DNA of 59,643 nt from Bacteroidales bacterium (GCA_016281435.1 JAEEIQ010000030.1:1-59643), one strand, 5' to 3'; shown: positions 33,587 to 43,100, counted from the first letter of the stretch. Made by a program: numbers and translations. The notes: a model not told the origin generated them from the sequence alone.

Positions 33587-34771
33587 ATGAAAGAAATCAA
33601 TTCAAGAGTGCGCTATATCGGCGCCGACGACACGGATCTCGATCTGTTTGAAAGCCAGTATGCCGTCCCGGAAGGGATGGCCTATAATTCATATTTGATT
33701 CTGGGCGACAAGGTCGCCGTCATGGACACCATCGACGCCCGCAGGGGCGGGGAGTGGAAAAAGAACCTGGAGGAGGCCCTTCAGGGCCGGACTCCTGATT
33801 ATCTTGTCATCCAGCATCTCGAGCCAGACCACTCGGCCCTGATCGCGTGGGCCGCCGACCGCTTTCCAAGGATGACCCTGGTTGCGAGCGCGAAGGCCGT
33901 CTCGATGCTCCCCCAGTTCTTCGACGGGAGGACTTTCGAAGGACGCGTCCTGGCCGTGAAGGATGGGGACATGCTCGATCTTGGCGGCTGTTCGCTAAGG
34001 TTCATGCTTGCTCCAATGGTCCACTGGCCCGAAGTGATGGTCAGCTACCTTCCGGAAGACGGAATCCTGTTTTCCGCCGACGCTTTCGGCAAGTTCGGAG
34101 CTCTCGGCAAATGCGGCTTCTGGGGCGATGAGGATGACGACTGGGCATGCGAAGGAAGGCGGTACTATTTCAATATCTGCGGGAAGTACGGAGGTCCCGT
34201 CCAGACTCTGCTGAAGAAGGCTTCCGCGCTGGATATCAAAACCATCTGCCCCCTGCACGGACCCGTGCTCCGAAAAGATCTCGGACAGTATCTGGACCTT
34301 TACGGGACATGGAGCAGCTACGGCGTCGAGACGGAAGGCGTATTCGTCGCGTGCGCTTCCATACACGGCGGCACGAAGGCGGCTGCCGAACGTTTCGTTG
34401 ACATACTTAAAGCCAAGGACTGCCCCAAAGTCGCGTTCAGCGACCTCACGAGGGACGACCAGGCCGAAGCCGTCGAGGATGCTTTCCGTTACGGCAAGCT
34501 CGTCGTGGCCGCCGCTTCTTATGATGCAGGGCTTTTCCCGCCTGCATTCGAATTCATACATCACCTGCAGGACAAGGCATGGCAGAAACGCCGCGTCGGC
34601 CTTATCGAGAACGGCTCGTGGGCCCCTTCCGCCGGAAGGGTGATGCGTGAGATGTTCTCTTCGATGAAAGACGTTGAAATAGTGGAACCTGCAGTCACCA
34701 TCCGCAGCCGTATGAAGGAAACCGACGTGGCTGCGCTGGAAAATCTTGCAGATTCCATCCTGGGCGATTAA
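33587..34771 (+). CDS. Flavodiiron protein (FprA-type)
   Basis: A 394-residue A-type flavoprotein that reduces O2 or NO to protect an anaerobe. The N-terminal metallo-beta-lactamase-like domain carries the diiron ligands 'HLEPDH' (His77, Glu79, Asp81, His82), then 'MVHWPEVMVSY' and 'CPLHGPVLR'. The C-terminal flavodoxin domain starts near residue 250 ('FVACASIHGGTKAAAERF'), with an FMN loop 'HGGT'. No extra rubredoxin domain follows. The start at 33587 is preferred over a start seven codons earlier that lies in the tRNA-Val terminator region. Confidence 0.93.
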   Translation: MKEINSRVRYIGADDTDLDLFESQYAVPEGMAYNSYLILGDKVAVMDTIDARRGGEWKKNLEEALQGRTPDYLVIQHLEPDHSALIAWAADRFPRMTLVASAKAVSMLPQFFDGRTFEGRVLAVKDGDMLDLGGCSLRFMLAPMVHWPEVMVSYLPEDGILFSADAFGKFGALGKCGFWGDEDDDWACEGRRYYFNICGKYGGPVQTLLKKASALDIKTICPLHGPVLRKDLGQYLDLYGTWSSYGVETEGVFVACASIHGGTKAAAERFVDILKAKDCPKVAFSDLTRDDQAEAVEDAFRYGKLVVAAASYDAGLFPPAFEFIHHLQDKAWQKRRVGLIENGSWAPSAGRVMREMFSSMKDVEIVEPAVTIRSRMKETDVAALENLADSILGD

Positions 34772-34802
34772 ACCTTTGCCGTCATAGGACGTCAAACTTA
34801 AA

Positions 34803-35909
34803 GTGAACCGGTTCAAAAGTTTCCTTGACAGGAAGGACATAAGGCCGACCCTTCAGCGTTACGGGGTCGATGCGATGGGCGCGATGGCGCAGGGACTGTT
34901 CTGTACCCTGCTCGTCGGGACCATCCTGGATACGTTGGGTATCCAGCTTGGAATCGGCTTCCTGACGCGTACGGTCGTCACTGTCGCCGGGAAATGTTTC
35001 ACGATTGGCGGCCTGGCTTCCGCCATGGCAGGTCCCGCGATGGCAGTGGCCATAGGATATGCCCTGAAAGCCCCGGCGCTGGTGCTGTTCACGCTTGTCC
35101 CGGTCGGTTACGCTACCAATGCATTGGGCGGCGCGGGCGGTCCTTTCGCGGTGTATGTCGTGACCCTGCTCGCCGCCGAACTGGGGAAGGCCGTCAGCAA
35201 GGAGACAAAAATCGACATTCTCGTCACTCCTGCCGTGACTTTGCTCGCCGGAGTCGGGATCTCCCTTCTGATAGCGTCGCCTATAGGCCGCGCCGCGAGC
35301 GCCCTGGGACGCCTTGTAATGTGGGCTACCGAACTTCATCCTTTCGTGATGGGCATACTCGTTTCCGTGCTTGTCGGAATGGCCCTTACATTGCCGATAT
35401 CCTCCGCGGCAATCTGCGCGGGGCTTGGACTGACCGGGCTTGCGGGAGGGGCGGCCGTTGCCGGATGCTGTGCGCAGATGGTAGGCTTCGCCGTGATGAG
35501 TTTCCGTGAAAACCGCTGGGGCGGGCTTGTCAGCCAGGGGATAGGCACCAGCATGCTTCAGATGGGCAATATCATAAGGAATCCGCGTATCTGGATTCCT
35601 CCTGTCGCGGCTTCAGCCGTGACAGGGCCTCTTGCGACCTGCGTGTTCCGGCTCCAGATGAACGGCGCCGCGGTCAATTCCGGAATGGGCACATGCGGCC
35701 TCTGCGGGCCTATAGGCGTGTGGACGGGATGGGTCGCCCCTTCGGAGGCGGCAGTGGCGGGAGGTGCTGTTCCGATGACTCCTTCTTTAATGGACTGGGC
35801 TGGTCTTGCGCTTGTTTGCATCGTCCTCCCGGCCCTTATCTGCGCCCTTCTCGGCGCTCTTTTCCGCCGGACAGGATGGATACGGCCCGGCGACCTCAAA
35901 CTGCAATAA
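34803..35909 (+). CDS. PTS EIIC-like integral membrane protein (PF13303 type)
   Basis: A 368-residue, very hydrophobic protein with about ten membrane segments and many Gly/Ala pairs. 'TNALGGAGGPFAVYVVTLLAAELGKAVSKETKIDILVTPAVTLLAGVG' and 'MNGAAVNSGMGTCGLCGPIGVWTGW' fit the PTS_EIIC_2 family, which occurs without EIIA or EIIB partners. None of these PTS components is seen in the window, so transport may not be phosphotransferase-driven. The start is GTG at 34803. It stands 31 bases after the flavodiiron gene and ten before the DUF1549/DUF1553 gene, so cotranscription with the latter is plausible. Confidence 0.78.
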   Translation: MNRFKSFLDRKDIRPTLQRYGVDAMGAMAQGLFCTLLVGTILDTLGIQLGIGFLTRTVVTVAGKCFTIGGLASAMAGPAMAVAIGYALKAPALVLFTLVPVGYATNALGGAGGPFAVYVVTLLAAELGKAVSKETKIDILVTPAVTLLAGVGISLLIASPIGRAASALGRLVMWATELHPFVMGILVSVLVGMALTLPISSAAICAGLGLTGLAGGAAVAGCCAQMVGFAVMSFRENRWGGLVSQGIGTSMLQMGNIIRNPRIWIPPVAASAVTGPLATCVFRLQMNGAAVNSGMGTCGLCGPIGVWTGWVAPSEAAVAGGAVPMTPSLMDWAGLALVCIVLPALICALLGALFRRTGWIRPGDLKLQ

Positions 35910-35919
35910 TTCCATTCAT

Positions 35920-37404
35920 ATGAAACGCTTGATACCTCTTGCTTTTCTCCTGCTGAGTCAAATCGCCTTGGCGGGAGGCATTGACCGGTACATAGCAATC
36001 GGGCTGGCCCGCCAGGGAGTTACCGCTTCCGCGCGTGCCGACGACGCCCTGCTCGTACGGCGGTACTATCTCGTCGTGACCGACCGCATCCCCACGGAGG
36101 CCCAGACCCGCGCCTTCCTTGCAAACCCTGACTGCGAGGCCCTCGTCGACAGTCTTCTGGCGAGCGACGGCTTCGCCGGAAAACTGGTCCTGAAGTGGGG
36201 GGACCTCCTCCGCATCAAGTCGGAATTCCCAAGCTGCATGTGGCCCAATGCCGTACAGGCGTATAACAAGTGGCTTCTGGAAGAATTCAGGGCGAATACT
36301 CCGTACGACCTTTTCGTCCGCAGGCTGATGACCGGGACAGGCAGCAATTTCCGTTATCCGCAGACCAATTTCTACCGGGCCGGTTCCGACCGCAGTCCGC
36401 GGAAGTTCGCCTCCGATGCAGCGCTCCTTTTCCTCGGCCGCAGGGATGCTCCCAAGGAATGGGATCCCTTCTTCAGCCAGATCAGATTCAAAAGCACCAA
36501 GGAATGGAAGGAGGAAATTCTGTGCCTTGATGCTGACGTGCTGCCGCCTGCAGCCCCGATAAAACTCGGAGACAGGACCGTGACCCTGGAAGAAGGGACT
36601 GATTTCCGGATTCCCTTCGTTGAATGGCTTACTTCAGCCGGCAACAGGGATTTCGCCCTCGCCTTCGCCAACCGCCTGTGGTACTGGCTTATGGGCCGGG
36701 GAATAATCGATCCCGTGGACGATCTCGGCAGCGGGGCCGCATCCTCGAATCCAGCCCTTCTCAACTATCTTACCGACCGCTTTATAGAGTCAGGTTTCAA
36801 TGTGCGTGCCCTTGCGAGGGAAATACTCCTTTCCGACGCGTTCGCGCGCAGTACTCTTTATAGTCCGGACCAGGCATGCGACGATGCCCTTTTCGCGCAT
36901 TTCCCGCAGGGCAGGCTTACCGCCGAGCAGATCTGCGATGCCATCTGCGACATCACCGGAGTGCCGGACAGGTATTCCAGCCGGGCTCCGGAACCATTCA
37001 CCAATTTTCCGGCCGGGACACGCGCCGTGGAGGTCTGCGACGGCACGATCACCACGCCCCAGCTTGATATCTTCGGTCGCCCCTCGCGTGATTCCGCCCT
37101 CGAAAGCGGAAGGGATAATTCCGTGAATGCCAAACAGATGTTGTATCTTCTCAATTCTACCGACATCCAGTCGAAGCTGAAAGCCAGCCCGTGGCTCGGT
37201 TTGGCGCAGTGGAAGGGAAACGTCCGGGCAATGACGGATGACGTCTATATGCGTGTCCTCTCGCGCCATGCCACTCCGGAGGAAATCAAGGCCGTATCGG
37301 CTTGGTATTCCGGGATGAAAGAGCAGGGCATGAAGTTCCGTACCGCCGCCGAATCCCTTGTCTGGGCCCTTATGAACACCGATGAATTCTTATTCCTTAA
37401 TTGA
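35920..37404 (+). CDS. Secreted DUF1549/DUF1553 protein
   Basis: A 494-residue protein with a signal peptide (about 1-19, 'LIPLAFLLLSQIALAGG'). The first half resembles DUF1549 ('RIPTEAQTRAFLANPDCEALVDSLLASDGFAGKL', 'LLEEFRANTPYDLFVRRLM') and the second DUF1553 ('FANRLWYWLMGRGIIDPVDDLG', then 'NPALLNYLTDRFIESGFNVRALAREILLSDAF'). These domains abound in Planctomycetes and Verrucomicrobia, usually with a cytochrome-c-type CxxCH domain in front; no CxxCH is present here and the protein is about half the usual size. Function of the family is unknown. The DUF1501 gene begins one base after its stop. Confidence 0.82.
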   Translation: MKRLIPLAFLLLSQIALAGGIDRYIAIGLARQGVTASARADDALLVRRYYLVVTDRIPTEAQTRAFLANPDCEALVDSLLASDGFAGKLVLKWGDLLRIKSEFPSCMWPNAVQAYNKWLLEEFRANTPYDLFVRRLMTGTGSNFRYPQTNFYRAGSDRSPRKFASDAALLFLGRRDAPKEWDPFFSQIRFKSTKEWKEEILCLDADVLPPAAPIKLGDRTVTLEEGTDFRIPFVEWLTSAGNRDFALAFANRLWYWLMGRGIIDPVDDLGSGAASSNPALLNYLTDRFIESGFNVRALAREILLSDAFARSTLYSPDQACDDALFAHFPQGRLTAEQICDAICDITGVPDRYSSRAPEPFTNFPAGTRAVEVCDGTITTPQLDIFGRPSRDSALESGRDNSVNAKQMLYLLNSTDIQSKLKASPWLGLAQWKGNVRAMTDDVYMRVLSRHATPEEIKAVSAWYSGMKEQGMKFRTAAESLVWALMNTDEFLFLN

Positions 37405-37405
37405 G

Positions 37406-38677
37406 ATGAAACGCCTTTTTACCATACTGTCGCTCTGTCTGTCCGCATTGACGACGGTCCATGCGCAGAATGCACGTGCTCTCGTGTACATCTACCTTGA
37501 CGGAGGCTCATCGCAGACGGATACTTTCGATCCCAAGCCTGAAGCCGGCTACAATTACACCGGCAAGTACAAGACTCCCGTGGAAACTGCGGTTCCGGGC
37601 GTTTTTTTCGGAGAGAGGCTCGTAAAACTTGCCTCCATCGCCGACCGGCTGGCTGTGCTCCGGGGAATGTGCGACGGCACCAATGCCCATGAGACGGGCC
37701 ACTACCGCATGCTTACCGGGGACATGACGGGCCAGGACATCGTCTATCCTTCATACGGTGCCATGATCGCCTACAAGAAGCAGGCTGAATACGACAATCC
37801 GCTTTTCCCTTATATCTGCATCACCGAGGCTTCGACGCGCTTCAACGAGGCCGGCTTCCTGAATGTCATGTTCAAGCCCTACGACACCGGAGGCAAGCCC
37901 GCCGACAAGTGGTTCGACGTGAGCGGTATAGTGGACCACAACATCCCGGACGCCCTGCTCGAGGCCCGGAGGGACCTGCTCGGAAGGCTGGTCCCCCTGG
38001 GAAAGAAGGTCCAGCAGACGGAAGAAGTCCGGAAGGCGGCCGCTTTCCGCAGCCAGGGTTTTGAAATCATGCTCGGTCAGGCGCGCAAATGTTTCGACCT
38101 TGCTTCCGAACCCGATTCGTTGCGTCAGGCCTACGGCATGAACAATTTCGGCCAGTCCTGCCTGGCGGCGCGCAAGCTTGTCGAGCAGGGAGTGCTGGTC
38201 ACCATGGTCCGTTTCCGTGGCTGGGATACCCACAAGGAGCATTTCAAGCGTATGGACCAGAGGCTAGACGAACTTGACGCCGGCGTATCCTCGCTGATCC
38301 TGGACCTCGAGGCAAGAGGTCTTCTCGAAAGTACCATCGTCGTCGTTGGAGGCGAGTTCGGCCGTACGCCGCTGATTGCCTTCGGACCGCCATGGAACGG
38401 TGGCAGGGGCCACTACGGGGCCGCTTTTTCCTACCTCGTGGCCGGAGGAGGATTCAAGGGCGGTACCGTCGTAGGCAAGACTGACGCAAAGGGGGAGACC
38501 GTCGTGGAGCGAAAGATCTATCCGGCCGATCTCTGGGCCAGCGTATATACCCTCATGGGAATCGATCCTCTCGGCACCGTCGAACACCCCGTGTACGGGC
38601 GTATACCAATGCTCCCGTCTTATGGCAAGGAGGGGCAGAGCAACGGAATGTTGACCGAAATAATGGAACTGCGGTGA
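37406..38677 (+). CDS. Secreted DUF1501 protein (sulfatase/alkaline-phosphatase-like fold)
   Basis: A 423-residue protein with a signal peptide (about 1-20). Typical DUF1501 blocks are seen: 'VYIYLDGGSSQTDTFDPKPEAG', 'VPGVFFGERLVKLASIADRLAVLRGM', 'AHETGHYRMLTG', 'GGEFGRTPLIAF', 'GRGHYGAAFSYLVAGGGFKGGTVVGKTD' and 'YPADLWASVYTLMGIDP'. The family belongs near the alkaline phosphatase/sulfatase superfamily, but a clear catalytic Ser/Cys metal site is not certain here. In planctomycetes it is regularly paired with DUF1549/DUF1553, as it is here. It overlaps the next gene at TGATG. The substrate is unknown; a periplasmic or surface role is likely. Confidence 0.87.
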   Translation: MKRLFTILSLCLSALTTVHAQNARALVYIYLDGGSSQTDTFDPKPEAGYNYTGKYKTPVETAVPGVFFGERLVKLASIADRLAVLRGMCDGTNAHETGHYRMLTGDMTGQDIVYPSYGAMIAYKKQAEYDNPLFPYICITEASTRFNEAGFLNVMFKPYDTGGKPADKWFDVSGIVDHNIPDALLEARRDLLGRLVPLGKKVQQTEEVRKAAAFRSQGFEIMLGQARKCFDLASEPDSLRQAYGMNNFGQSCLAARKLVEQGVLVTMVRFRGWDTHKEHFKRMDQRLDELDAGVSSLILDLEARGLLESTIVVVGGEFGRTPLIAFGPPWNGGRGHYGAAFSYLVAGGGFKGGTVVGKTDAKGETVVERKIYPADLWASVYTLMGIDPLGTVEHPVYGRIPMLPSYGKEGQSNGMLTEIMELR

Positions 38678-40770
38678 TGAAAAAGACAATGTTTATTGCT
38701 GCGGCGCTGCTTGTCGGCTTTTCCGCAGCCGCCCAGAAGGGCAATATAGGATATGTGTACCCGGCCGGAGCGTGCCGCGGAACCACGGTCGAAGTGACCG
38801 TCGGCGGCCAGAATCTCTCGAAGGCTACCGGGATTGTCATCAGCGGGAAGGGCGTCAAAGGCGAACTCATTCCCGCGGCACAGGGCCCGAAGAAGAAGGG
38901 CCGGAAGAACCGTGATATCGGCGAGGAGGACAATCTCCAGCTTGCCGACAAGGTGACTTTCCGCCTGACGGTCGACAAGGATGCCGCCCTCGGGATGAGG
39001 GACGTGCGGCTTATGACCCCCGGCGGTATGACGAACCGCCTGTATTTCGAAGTGGGCGAACTGCCTGATGTCGCAGAGGACCCCTCCGGAGAGCTTTCGG
39101 CGGCTGCGACGCTCCTGCCGGTGACATTCAACGGGCAGGTGATGCGCAGTGACGTGGACCGTTTCCGTTTTCCCGCCAGGAAGGGCCAGCAGCTGGTCCT
39201 GAAGGTCAGGGGGCGTGTGTTCGTTCCATACATGGCGGATGCCGTTCCAGGATGGTTCCAGCCCATTATACGCCTGTTCGGACCTGACGGGAAGGAAGTC
39301 GCCTTCAATGACGATTACCGCCATGAAGTGGATCCAGTGCTGTTCTTCGAGGTCCCTTCAGACGGGGATTATGTGGTCATGATCAACGACGCCCTCTACC
39401 GCGGGCGGGAGGATTTCGTGTACCGGATAGACGTGGGAGAACTTCCGTTCATTACTTCTGTCTCGCCGCTGGGCGGTCCTGCCGGGGTCCGCAACAAGGT
39501 GACGCTGACCGGATACAACCTCAAGTCGGATAAGCTCAGGCTGCCGGCTTCCGGTCCCGGACGTATGCCGGTAACCACCGTCGGCAAGAACGGGCTGCAC
39601 TCCAATACGATGTGGTTCTGCTCGGACGACAGGCCGGCACTTGACACCCGCAAGCTGGCGCCGGACACCGCCGAGTCTTCCGCATGGAACCTTCCCGCGG
39701 AAACGGTATGCGGGAACTGTTTTACCGCTCCGATGCAGATGCATTGGTATCAGGTCGAGGTCGCAGACCGCAAGCCCGTGCATTTCAGTGTGCAGGCCCG
39801 TCGGCTGGGGTCGCCGGCGGATGTGCGTATTACGCTGTTTGACGCATACATGAACAAGGTCCAGGACGTGGATGACACGGAGGACCCGGCCGAGTTCATG
39901 TCCACTCATTTCGCGGATCCCGAGATGACCCTCCCGCTCAAGCCGGGCCGCTATCTTCTCCGCGTTTCCGAGTCGCAGTCCCACTTCGGGCCGGAGTTTG
40001 CATACCGGCTCAGCTGGGGCCCGGCCGAGCCGGATTTTGCCCTGAACATAGAACCTGCGACAATATCCGTTCCTGAGGGAGGCAGCGCGGTTTTTACCGT
40101 CCAGATGACACCCCGGCAGAATTATCATGGCGGAGTGGATATCAGCGTCAAGGGGCTCCCTGCCGGATTCTCGCTTTCCGGAAACCGGATAGAACCGGGC
40201 AGAAAGAAGACCCTTGTGTCCATTACGGCTCCTTCTGGGGCTGAAAAAGGAACGCTCAACCCGAAAGTGAGCGGCACTTCCGACGGCAACGGGCCTGCCG
40301 TCACGCGGGAAGCCGTCCCGGCGGAATCCATGATGCAGGCGTTTTATTATACCCACCTCATGCCTATGGAAGATTTCCGTGTCGAAGTGGGAGAGAAGAC
40401 TCCGTTCCGCGTCAAGGTCGTCAGGGACAGCAAGGGGCCGCTGCGCCTGAGCCGGGGCGGGACAACGGCGCTCCGGGTGCATCTGGACAGGGATCCGGGC
40501 TTTGACTCGCCTGTGACACTGATGCTGAAATCTTCGGAACAGTTCGTGAAGGCGGAAGCCGTCGTGATCCCGGAAGGGGAGTCGGACGGCGTGCTCGAGG
40601 TGGTAGTCAGGGACGTCAAGGCCAAGAGGACCGCATACCCCCGGCTTTCCGTATACGGCGTCGTAAAGGGGTCTTCATCCCGCATTGCAGGCAAGGGCCG
40701 CAATGCCTTTGTCGCATCCGTGACCGCTTATGCTCCCGTCGTGATAGCGGAGGTCCCTGCAAGGAAATAG
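38677..40770 (+). CDS. Secreted multi-domain beta protein (pre-peptidase-like domains)
   Basis: A 697-residue protein with a signal peptide (about 1-19, 'FIAAALLVGFSAAAQ'). It begins with an IPT/TIG-like domain ('YVYPAGACRGTTVEVTVGGQNLSKATGIVISGKGV'), has a pre-peptidase-like unit ('VDRFRFPARKGQQLVLKVRG', 'FFEVPSDGDYVVMINDALYRGREDFVYRIDVGELPFITSVSP'), a second one around residue 350-450, then Ig-like units to the end. Family pairs in planctomycetes include proteins of this build. The ATG at 38677 is preferred to the GTG one codon earlier, and overlaps the DUF1501 stop. It may be the binding or scaffold partner of the two upstream products. Confidence 0.8.
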   Translation: MKKTMFIAAALLVGFSAAAQKGNIGYVYPAGACRGTTVEVTVGGQNLSKATGIVISGKGVKGELIPAAQGPKKKGRKNRDIGEEDNLQLADKVTFRLTVDKDAALGMRDVRLMTPGGMTNRLYFEVGELPDVAEDPSGELSAAATLLPVTFNGQVMRSDVDRFRFPARKGQQLVLKVRGRVFVPYMADAVPGWFQPIIRLFGPDGKEVAFNDDYRHEVDPVLFFEVPSDGDYVVMINDALYRGREDFVYRIDVGELPFITSVSPLGGPAGVRNKVTLTGYNLKSDKLRLPASGPGRMPVTTVGKNGLHSNTMWFCSDDRPALDTRKLAPDTAESSAWNLPAETVCGNCFTAPMQMHWYQVEVADRKPVHFSVQARRLGSPADVRITLFDAYMNKVQDVDDTEDPAEFMSTHFADPEMTLPLKPGRYLLRVSESQSHFGPEFAYRLSWGPAEPDFALNIEPATISVPEGGSAVFTVQMTPRQNYHGGVDISVKGLPAGFSLSGNRIEPGRKKTLVSITAPSGAEKGTLNPKVSGTSDGNGPAVTREAVPAESMMQAFYYTHLMPMEDFRVEVGEKTPFRVKVVRDSKGPLRLSRGGTTALRVHLDRDPGFDSPVTLMLKSSEQFVKAEAVVIPEGESDGVLEVVVRDVKAKRTAYPRLSVYGVVKGSSSRIAGKGRNAFVASVTAYAPVVIAEVPARK

Positions 40771-40782
40771 GCCCGGAGGCGT

Positions 40783-41652
40783 TCAGCCGAAGATAATGGT
40801 CCTGTTCTTATAGGTCAGGATCTTGCGCTCGATGTGCTTTGTGACGGCGCGGCTGAGTACTATCTTTTCCAGGTCCTTGCCCTTCTTTGCAAGGCTTTCC
40901 GGAGTGTCCTTGTGGCTGATGCGTACTACGTCCTGCTCGATGATGGGACCCGCGTCCAGTTCGCTTGTGACGTAGTGGCTGGTCGCGCCGATGATCTTGA
41001 CCCCTCTCTCGTAGGCCTGGTGGTAAGGCTTCGCCCCGACGAAGGCCGGGAGGAACGAGTGGTGGATGTTGATGATATGGTGCGGGTATGCCGCGATCAT
41101 GTTCCCTCCTATTATCTGCATGTAGCGCGCGAGGACGATGAAGGAAACCTTTTCTTCCTTCATGAGTTCCATCTGGGCCCTTTCAACTTCTGCGAAATTC
41201 GATTTGTCGGCCGCCACGGGGAAGCAGTGGAAGGGGATGCCGAACTGGTCGGCCACGAAATGCAGGTCCTCGTGGTTGCTGACTATGCAGGGTATGTCGA
41301 CATCCCATTCACCGGCCTGCCAGCGTGCCAGCAGGTCGTACAGGCAGTGGCTCATCTTGCTGACGAAGATGGCCATACGGGGGCGCTCCTCGCCAATGAA
41401 CACGCTCGTGTACATGTCGTAGCGCGCCCTGAACTCGGCATCGAGGGTTTCCTTGATCCTGCCGGACGGGATGTCGAATCCGTCGAGTTCCCATTCTATC
41501 CTCATGAACAGGTGCCCTTCAATCGTATCCACGTACTGGTCCAGATAGACGATATTGCCGTGGTGGGCGGTGAGAAAGCCCGTCACTTCAGTTATTATAC
41601 CCTGCCTGTCGGGGCAGTGCAGGAGGAGTACTGCCTTGGAACTTGAATTCAT
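40783..41652 (-). CDS. purU: Formyltetrahydrofolate deformylase
   Basis: A 289-residue PurU, which hydrolyses 10-formyl-THF to formate and THF and so balances one-carbon units. Residues about 5-85 form the ACT domain ('AVLLLHCPDRQGIITEVTGFL'); the rest is the formyltransferase-like domain with the catalytic Asn in 'IVSNHEDL', His in 'NIHHSFLPAF' and Asp in 'SELDAGPIIEQD'. The start at 41652 fits the normal N-terminus; a start eight codons earlier is possible. It converges on the beta-domain gene and stands alone. Confidence 0.95.
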   Translation of the reverse strand: MNSSSKAVLLLHCPDRQGIITEVTGFLTAHHGNIVYLDQYVDTIEGHLFMRIEWELDGFDIPSGRIKETLDAEFRARYDMYTSVFIGEERPRMAIFVSKMSHCLYDLLARWQAGEWDVDIPCIVSNHEDLHFVADQFGIPFHCFPVAADKSNFAEVERAQMELMKEEKVSFIVLARYMQIIGGNMIAAYPHHIINIHHSFLPAFVGAKPYHQAYERGVKIIGATSHYVTSELDAGPIIEQDVVRISHKDTPESLAKKGKDLEKIVLSRAVTKHIERKILTYKNRTIIFG

Positions 41653-41733
41653 GATAAGCCGACTAACGGGCCGCAAGTTACGAAATAATTGCCAAAAATC
41701 TTACTTCCCGCTTTCTTCCGCCCTGCGCCGGGA

Positions 41734-42819
41734 CTATTCCCCAAGGACGCACCATCTTATCAGCGGGATGCGGCGTATAAGCTCGAAGAGCAGGGGGGAA
41801 AGGGTGAATACGGCTATTGTGAGGATGACGTACATCGCTACTGGAGGCAGTGCGGTGTACGTTTTCATCATGTACCCCAGGCTCGCAATCACGAGGTAAT
41901 GGACTATGTAGATTCCGAAACTTGAGCGGGTCATGTAGCCCGCGAACGTGCCGGTGCGGTCGAATTCCGCGTTGAACAGCCCCATCATGGCAAGGCACAT
42001 GAGCCAGCCGTACAGGCAGTTCAGAGGGCTGCCCAGATACTGCGGCGAGGTGTTGTCCTGCCCGAAGGTGGTTATTATCAGGACGGCTCCGGATATGGCG
42101 GCGCAGCACGTCAGGGGTATCCAGGCCTTTCCCAACTTCTCGTGGATTGCGTCGTTGGAAAAGACGAAGTAGCCCATGAGGAAGGGAATAAGGTAGAAAA
42201 GGGGTTTGTACAGGTTCAAGAGCCCGTCCGGAGTTTCCGGCCGGGGATTTTTGATGAGTGTCTGTTCTCCCGCCCAGAAAAGGACTCCGAGAAGGATGAT
42301 CCAGACCATGCCGGACTTGCCGCACCAGTCGTGGAAACGGTCATCCGGGTCGAGCTTGCGTATCAGCAGCAACAGCAGCGAGAAGAGCCACAGGTCCTGG
42401 ATGAACCAGAGGGGCCCCGTGCCGCTGAACGCATAGATGAACAGCTTCGCCGCCGCCGGCACCCCGTCGAAGGCGTCTGACTGAGCCGCTACCGCCGTGT
42501 TGAAGTATCCCGTCATCCAATGGAATACGAGCAGGCCTATGGTCGAAGGGACCAGGAGCTTCCGGGTGCGGGCGCCGAACCATTGCTTCGCCGGGTACTT
42601 CTGGAGGGCGTACCTGGCGCTGATTCCGGCAAGGATGAACAGCAATGGCATGAACCATGGATACAGGATGTACATCACCACGTCCTGGTACTGGGGTCCG
42701 TCGCCGAAACCGCCTATACCGCCGAAGACTCCTTTGTTGTTGTAGAAGTATATGACGTGGTAGAACAGCACCAGAAGAACCGTGAACCAGCGAAGATTGT
42801 CGATCCAGTGTTTTCTCAT
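41734..42819 (-). CDS. Acyltransferase-3 family membrane protein
   Basis: A 361-residue integral membrane protein with about ten helices. 'RKHWIDNLRWFTVLLVLFYHVIYFYNN' carries the Asp-Asn-Leu-Arg and His of acyltransferase family 3, followed by 'PWFMPLLFILAGISARYAL' and 'RTRKLLVPSTIGLL'. Members move acyl groups onto envelope sugars; OpgC succinylates glucans. The target here is unknown. Its start overlaps the AbrB-like gene by four bases (ATGA), so the two form an operon with the regulator first. Confidence 0.88.
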   Translation of the reverse strand: MRKHWIDNLRWFTVLLVLFYHVIYFYNNKGVFGGIGGFGDGPQYQDVVMYILYPWFMPLLFILAGISARYALQKYPAKQWFGARTRKLLVPSTIGLLVFHWMTGYFNTAVAAQSDAFDGVPAAAKLFIYAFSGTGPLWFIQDLWLFSLLLLLIRKLDPDDRFHDWCGKSGMVWIILLGVLFWAGEQTLIKNPRPETPDGLLNLYKPLFYLIPFLMGYFVFSNDAIHEKLGKAWIPLTCCAAISGAVLIITTFGQDNTSPQYLGSPLNCLYGWLMCLAMMGLFNAEFDRTGTFAGYMTRSSFGIYIVHYLVIASLGYMMKTYTALPPVAMYVILTIAVFTLSPLLFELIRRIPLIRWCVLGE

Positions 42820-43025
42820 TTCGAAAGGCCCTCCATCGCCTTGTCTATCGCGCTCTGGAATATTTCGGTCTTGAGGAGTGCCATGCCCCTCTGGTCGCCC
42901 AGTACTATGAGGGCGTCGCCTGTGTTGATGCCGTAAGTCGTCCGGGCTTCTTTCGGGATGACGATCTGGCCTTTGTCTCCCACCTTCACTACTCCGAAGA
43001 TGTATTTGCCGTCTTGTTCTTGCAT
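42816..43025 (-). CDS. AbrB/SpoVT-type DNA-binding protein
   Basis: A 69-residue protein with a SpoVT/AbrB swapped-hairpin domain over about 8-50: 'GVVKVGDKGQIVIPKEARTTYGINTGDALIVLGD'. This is a small dimeric transcription regulator of the AbrB or MazE kind. The C-terminal tail (about 51-69) is helical. No toxin gene is next to it; it is coupled to the acyltransferase gene, which it may regulate along with itself. A clear promoter lies 28 bases upstream. Confidence 0.9.
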   Translation of the reverse strand: MQEQDGKYIFGVVKVGDKGQIVIPKEARTTYGINTGDALIVLGDQRGMALLKTEIFQSAIDKAMEGLSK

Positions 43026-43053
43026 ATTTGTGGTACTAGTTAGAATTTTCCCA

Positions 43054-43083
43054 CAAATATAACTATTTCCCCGGAAAATGCAA
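43054..43083 (-). promoter_or_regulatory. Promoter of the AbrB-acyltransferase operon
   Basis: On the minus strand, TATATTTG (43054-43061) and TTG (43081-43083) with a 19-bp spacer. Confidence 0.7.
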
Positions 43084-43100
43084 GTTGCCTCCCGCTGCCG

